DNA of 11,911 nt from Betaproteobacteria bacterium (GTDB lineage: Bacteria; Pseudomonadota; Gammaproteobacteria; Burkholderiales; SG8-41). A program made the position numbers and the translations under genes. Location of the stretch: assembly GCA_023266245.1 (NCBI GenBank), contig JAHFRO010000067.1:1-11911 (forward strand). The letters run 5' to 3'. This document shows, in pieces, positions 11,262 through 11,911 of this stretch. The notes beneath the pieces are model-generated. The model did no database searches. It was not told the DNA's origin and saw only the letters and a program-made list of their open reading frames with translations. Each line of letters starts with the position of its first letter. Within the stretch, counting starts at the first letter, position 1.

Positions 11262-11911
11262 ATGCGAACCGCCACGGAAAATTTCCGGCACCGCTGGGAC
11301 CTTGCCCCGAAGGAAGCGATCGCGTTGCAGCAGCGGCTGCGCGCCGGGGTGATCGCGCAGGACCGGCTGCGCCCGGTGCGCCACATCGCCGGCACCGACG
11401 TCGGCTTCGAGCGCGGCGGGCGCGTGACTCGCGCCGCGGTGGCGGTGCTTTCCTTTCCGGAACTGGGACTCGTGGACTACGCGGTCGCGCGCCTGCCCAC
11501 CCGCTTTCCCTACGTGCCCGGGTTACTGTCGTTCCGCGAGATTCCGGCGGTGCTGGCGGCGCTGGACAAGCTCGCCGTGCAGCCGGAGCTCATCCTGTGC
11601 GACGGTCAGGGCGTGGCGCATCCTCGCCGCTGCGGTCTCGCCAGCCACCTCGGCTTGTGCTGCGGCATTCCCACCATCGGTGTCGCCAAAACGCGGCTCA
11701 TCGGCGAGCATCGGGAGCCGCCCCAGCGACGCGGCGCATGGGCGCCGCTCACGGATCGGGGCGAAACAATCGGCGCTGTCCTGCGCTCCAGGGCGGGCGT
11801 GAAGCCGATCTACGTTTCCATCGGCCATCGCGTGAGTCTCGCCACGGCGATCGAGTACACCCTGGCGTGCGTCACCCGCTTTCGCCTGCCCGAAACCACG
11901 CGCTGGGCGCA
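11262..11911 (+). CDS. nfi: Endonuclease V (deoxyinosine 3' endonuclease), partial
   Basis: The frame is open from ATG 11262 to the window edge (216 codons) and has no stop, so the gene is cut a few codons from its end; the E. coli protein has about 223 residues. Endonuclease V nicks DNA near deaminated bases, mainly hypoxanthine, at the second phosphodiester 3' of the lesion. Visible signatures are AGTDVGFERGG with metal ligand D46, LPTRFPYVPGLLSFRE with the wedge Y84 and E93, CDGQGVAHPRR with D114 and H120, GLASHLG, PTIGVAKTRL with K143, GHRVS (188-192) and RLPETTRWA. All catalytic residues are intact. The ATG abuts the TAG of the upstream SDR gene, and AGG six bases before it lies inside that gene's last codons. 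The pairing with an SDR gene has no obvious functional meaning. Confidence 0.95.
   Translation, partial: MRTATENFRHRWDLAPKEAIALQQRLRAGVIAQDRLRPVRHIAGTDVGFERGGRVTRAAVAVLSFPELGLVDYAVARLPTRFPYVPGLLSFREIPAVLAALDKLAVQPELILCDGQGVAHPRRCGLASHLGLCCGIPTIGVAKTRLIGEHREPPQRRGAWAPLTDRGETIGAVLRSRAGVKPIYVSIGHRVSLATAIEYTLACVTRFRLPETTRWA

Overview
The window is GC-rich, gene-dense proteobacterial chromosome. It is most likely from a betaproteobacterium related to Burkholderiales. That placement is an inference from a decayed Bug/TctC-type receptor gene, the style of the genes and the short dispersed intergenic repeats; there is no rRNA or other marker gene.

Region 1-2130 differs from the rest. It has visibly lower GC, two uncharacterised genes on the minus strand, and a dense set of short repeats. 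The genes encode a TerB-like/coiled-coil/HIRAN/transmembrane protein (106-996) and a small ParB-like protein (1131-1511). Between them, 1016-1105 has the layout of an integron attC site: R and L boxes, a bulged G and a variable loop. A further core-like heptamer lies just past the 3' end of the HIRAN gene. I read this as one or two integron gene cassettes without an integrase in view. Region 1512-2129 has no gene and holds inverted repeats and several different phrase-like repeats built from 7-, 9- or 10-bp units.

Region 2130-6489 is a tight minus-strand cluster with gaps of 17, 9 and 29 bp. In transcription order it encodes a tartrate/D-malate dehydrogenase-type enzyme (ttuC/dmlA family), a dienelactone-hydrolase-like alpha/beta hydrolase, an exported protein of unknown function with a Cys-His-Asp pattern, and gamma-glutamyltransferase (ggt). 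The last three carry signal peptides, so the cluster joins one cytoplasmic dehydrogenase to three exported proteins. A divergent two-helix membrane protein (6551-7039) starts 61 bp away and may share a symmetrical -10 element.

Region 7040-8533 holds the remnant of a Bug/TctC periplasmic receptor with a large internal deletion (7145-7293), a possible 46-residue membrane microprotein on the other strand, and an NAD(P)-binding oxidoreductase of the 3-hydroxyisobutyrate dehydrogenase/DUF1932 type (7549-8427).

Region 8534-11911 holds a class III nucleotide cyclase fused to an FHA domain (minus strand), protein-L-isoaspartate methyltransferase (pcm, minus strand), then a plus-strand pair: a short-chain dehydrogenase whose stop codon abuts the start of endonuclease V (nfi). 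The nfi gene runs off the right edge. Palindromic elements built from 7-bp units lie on both sides of the cyclase gene.
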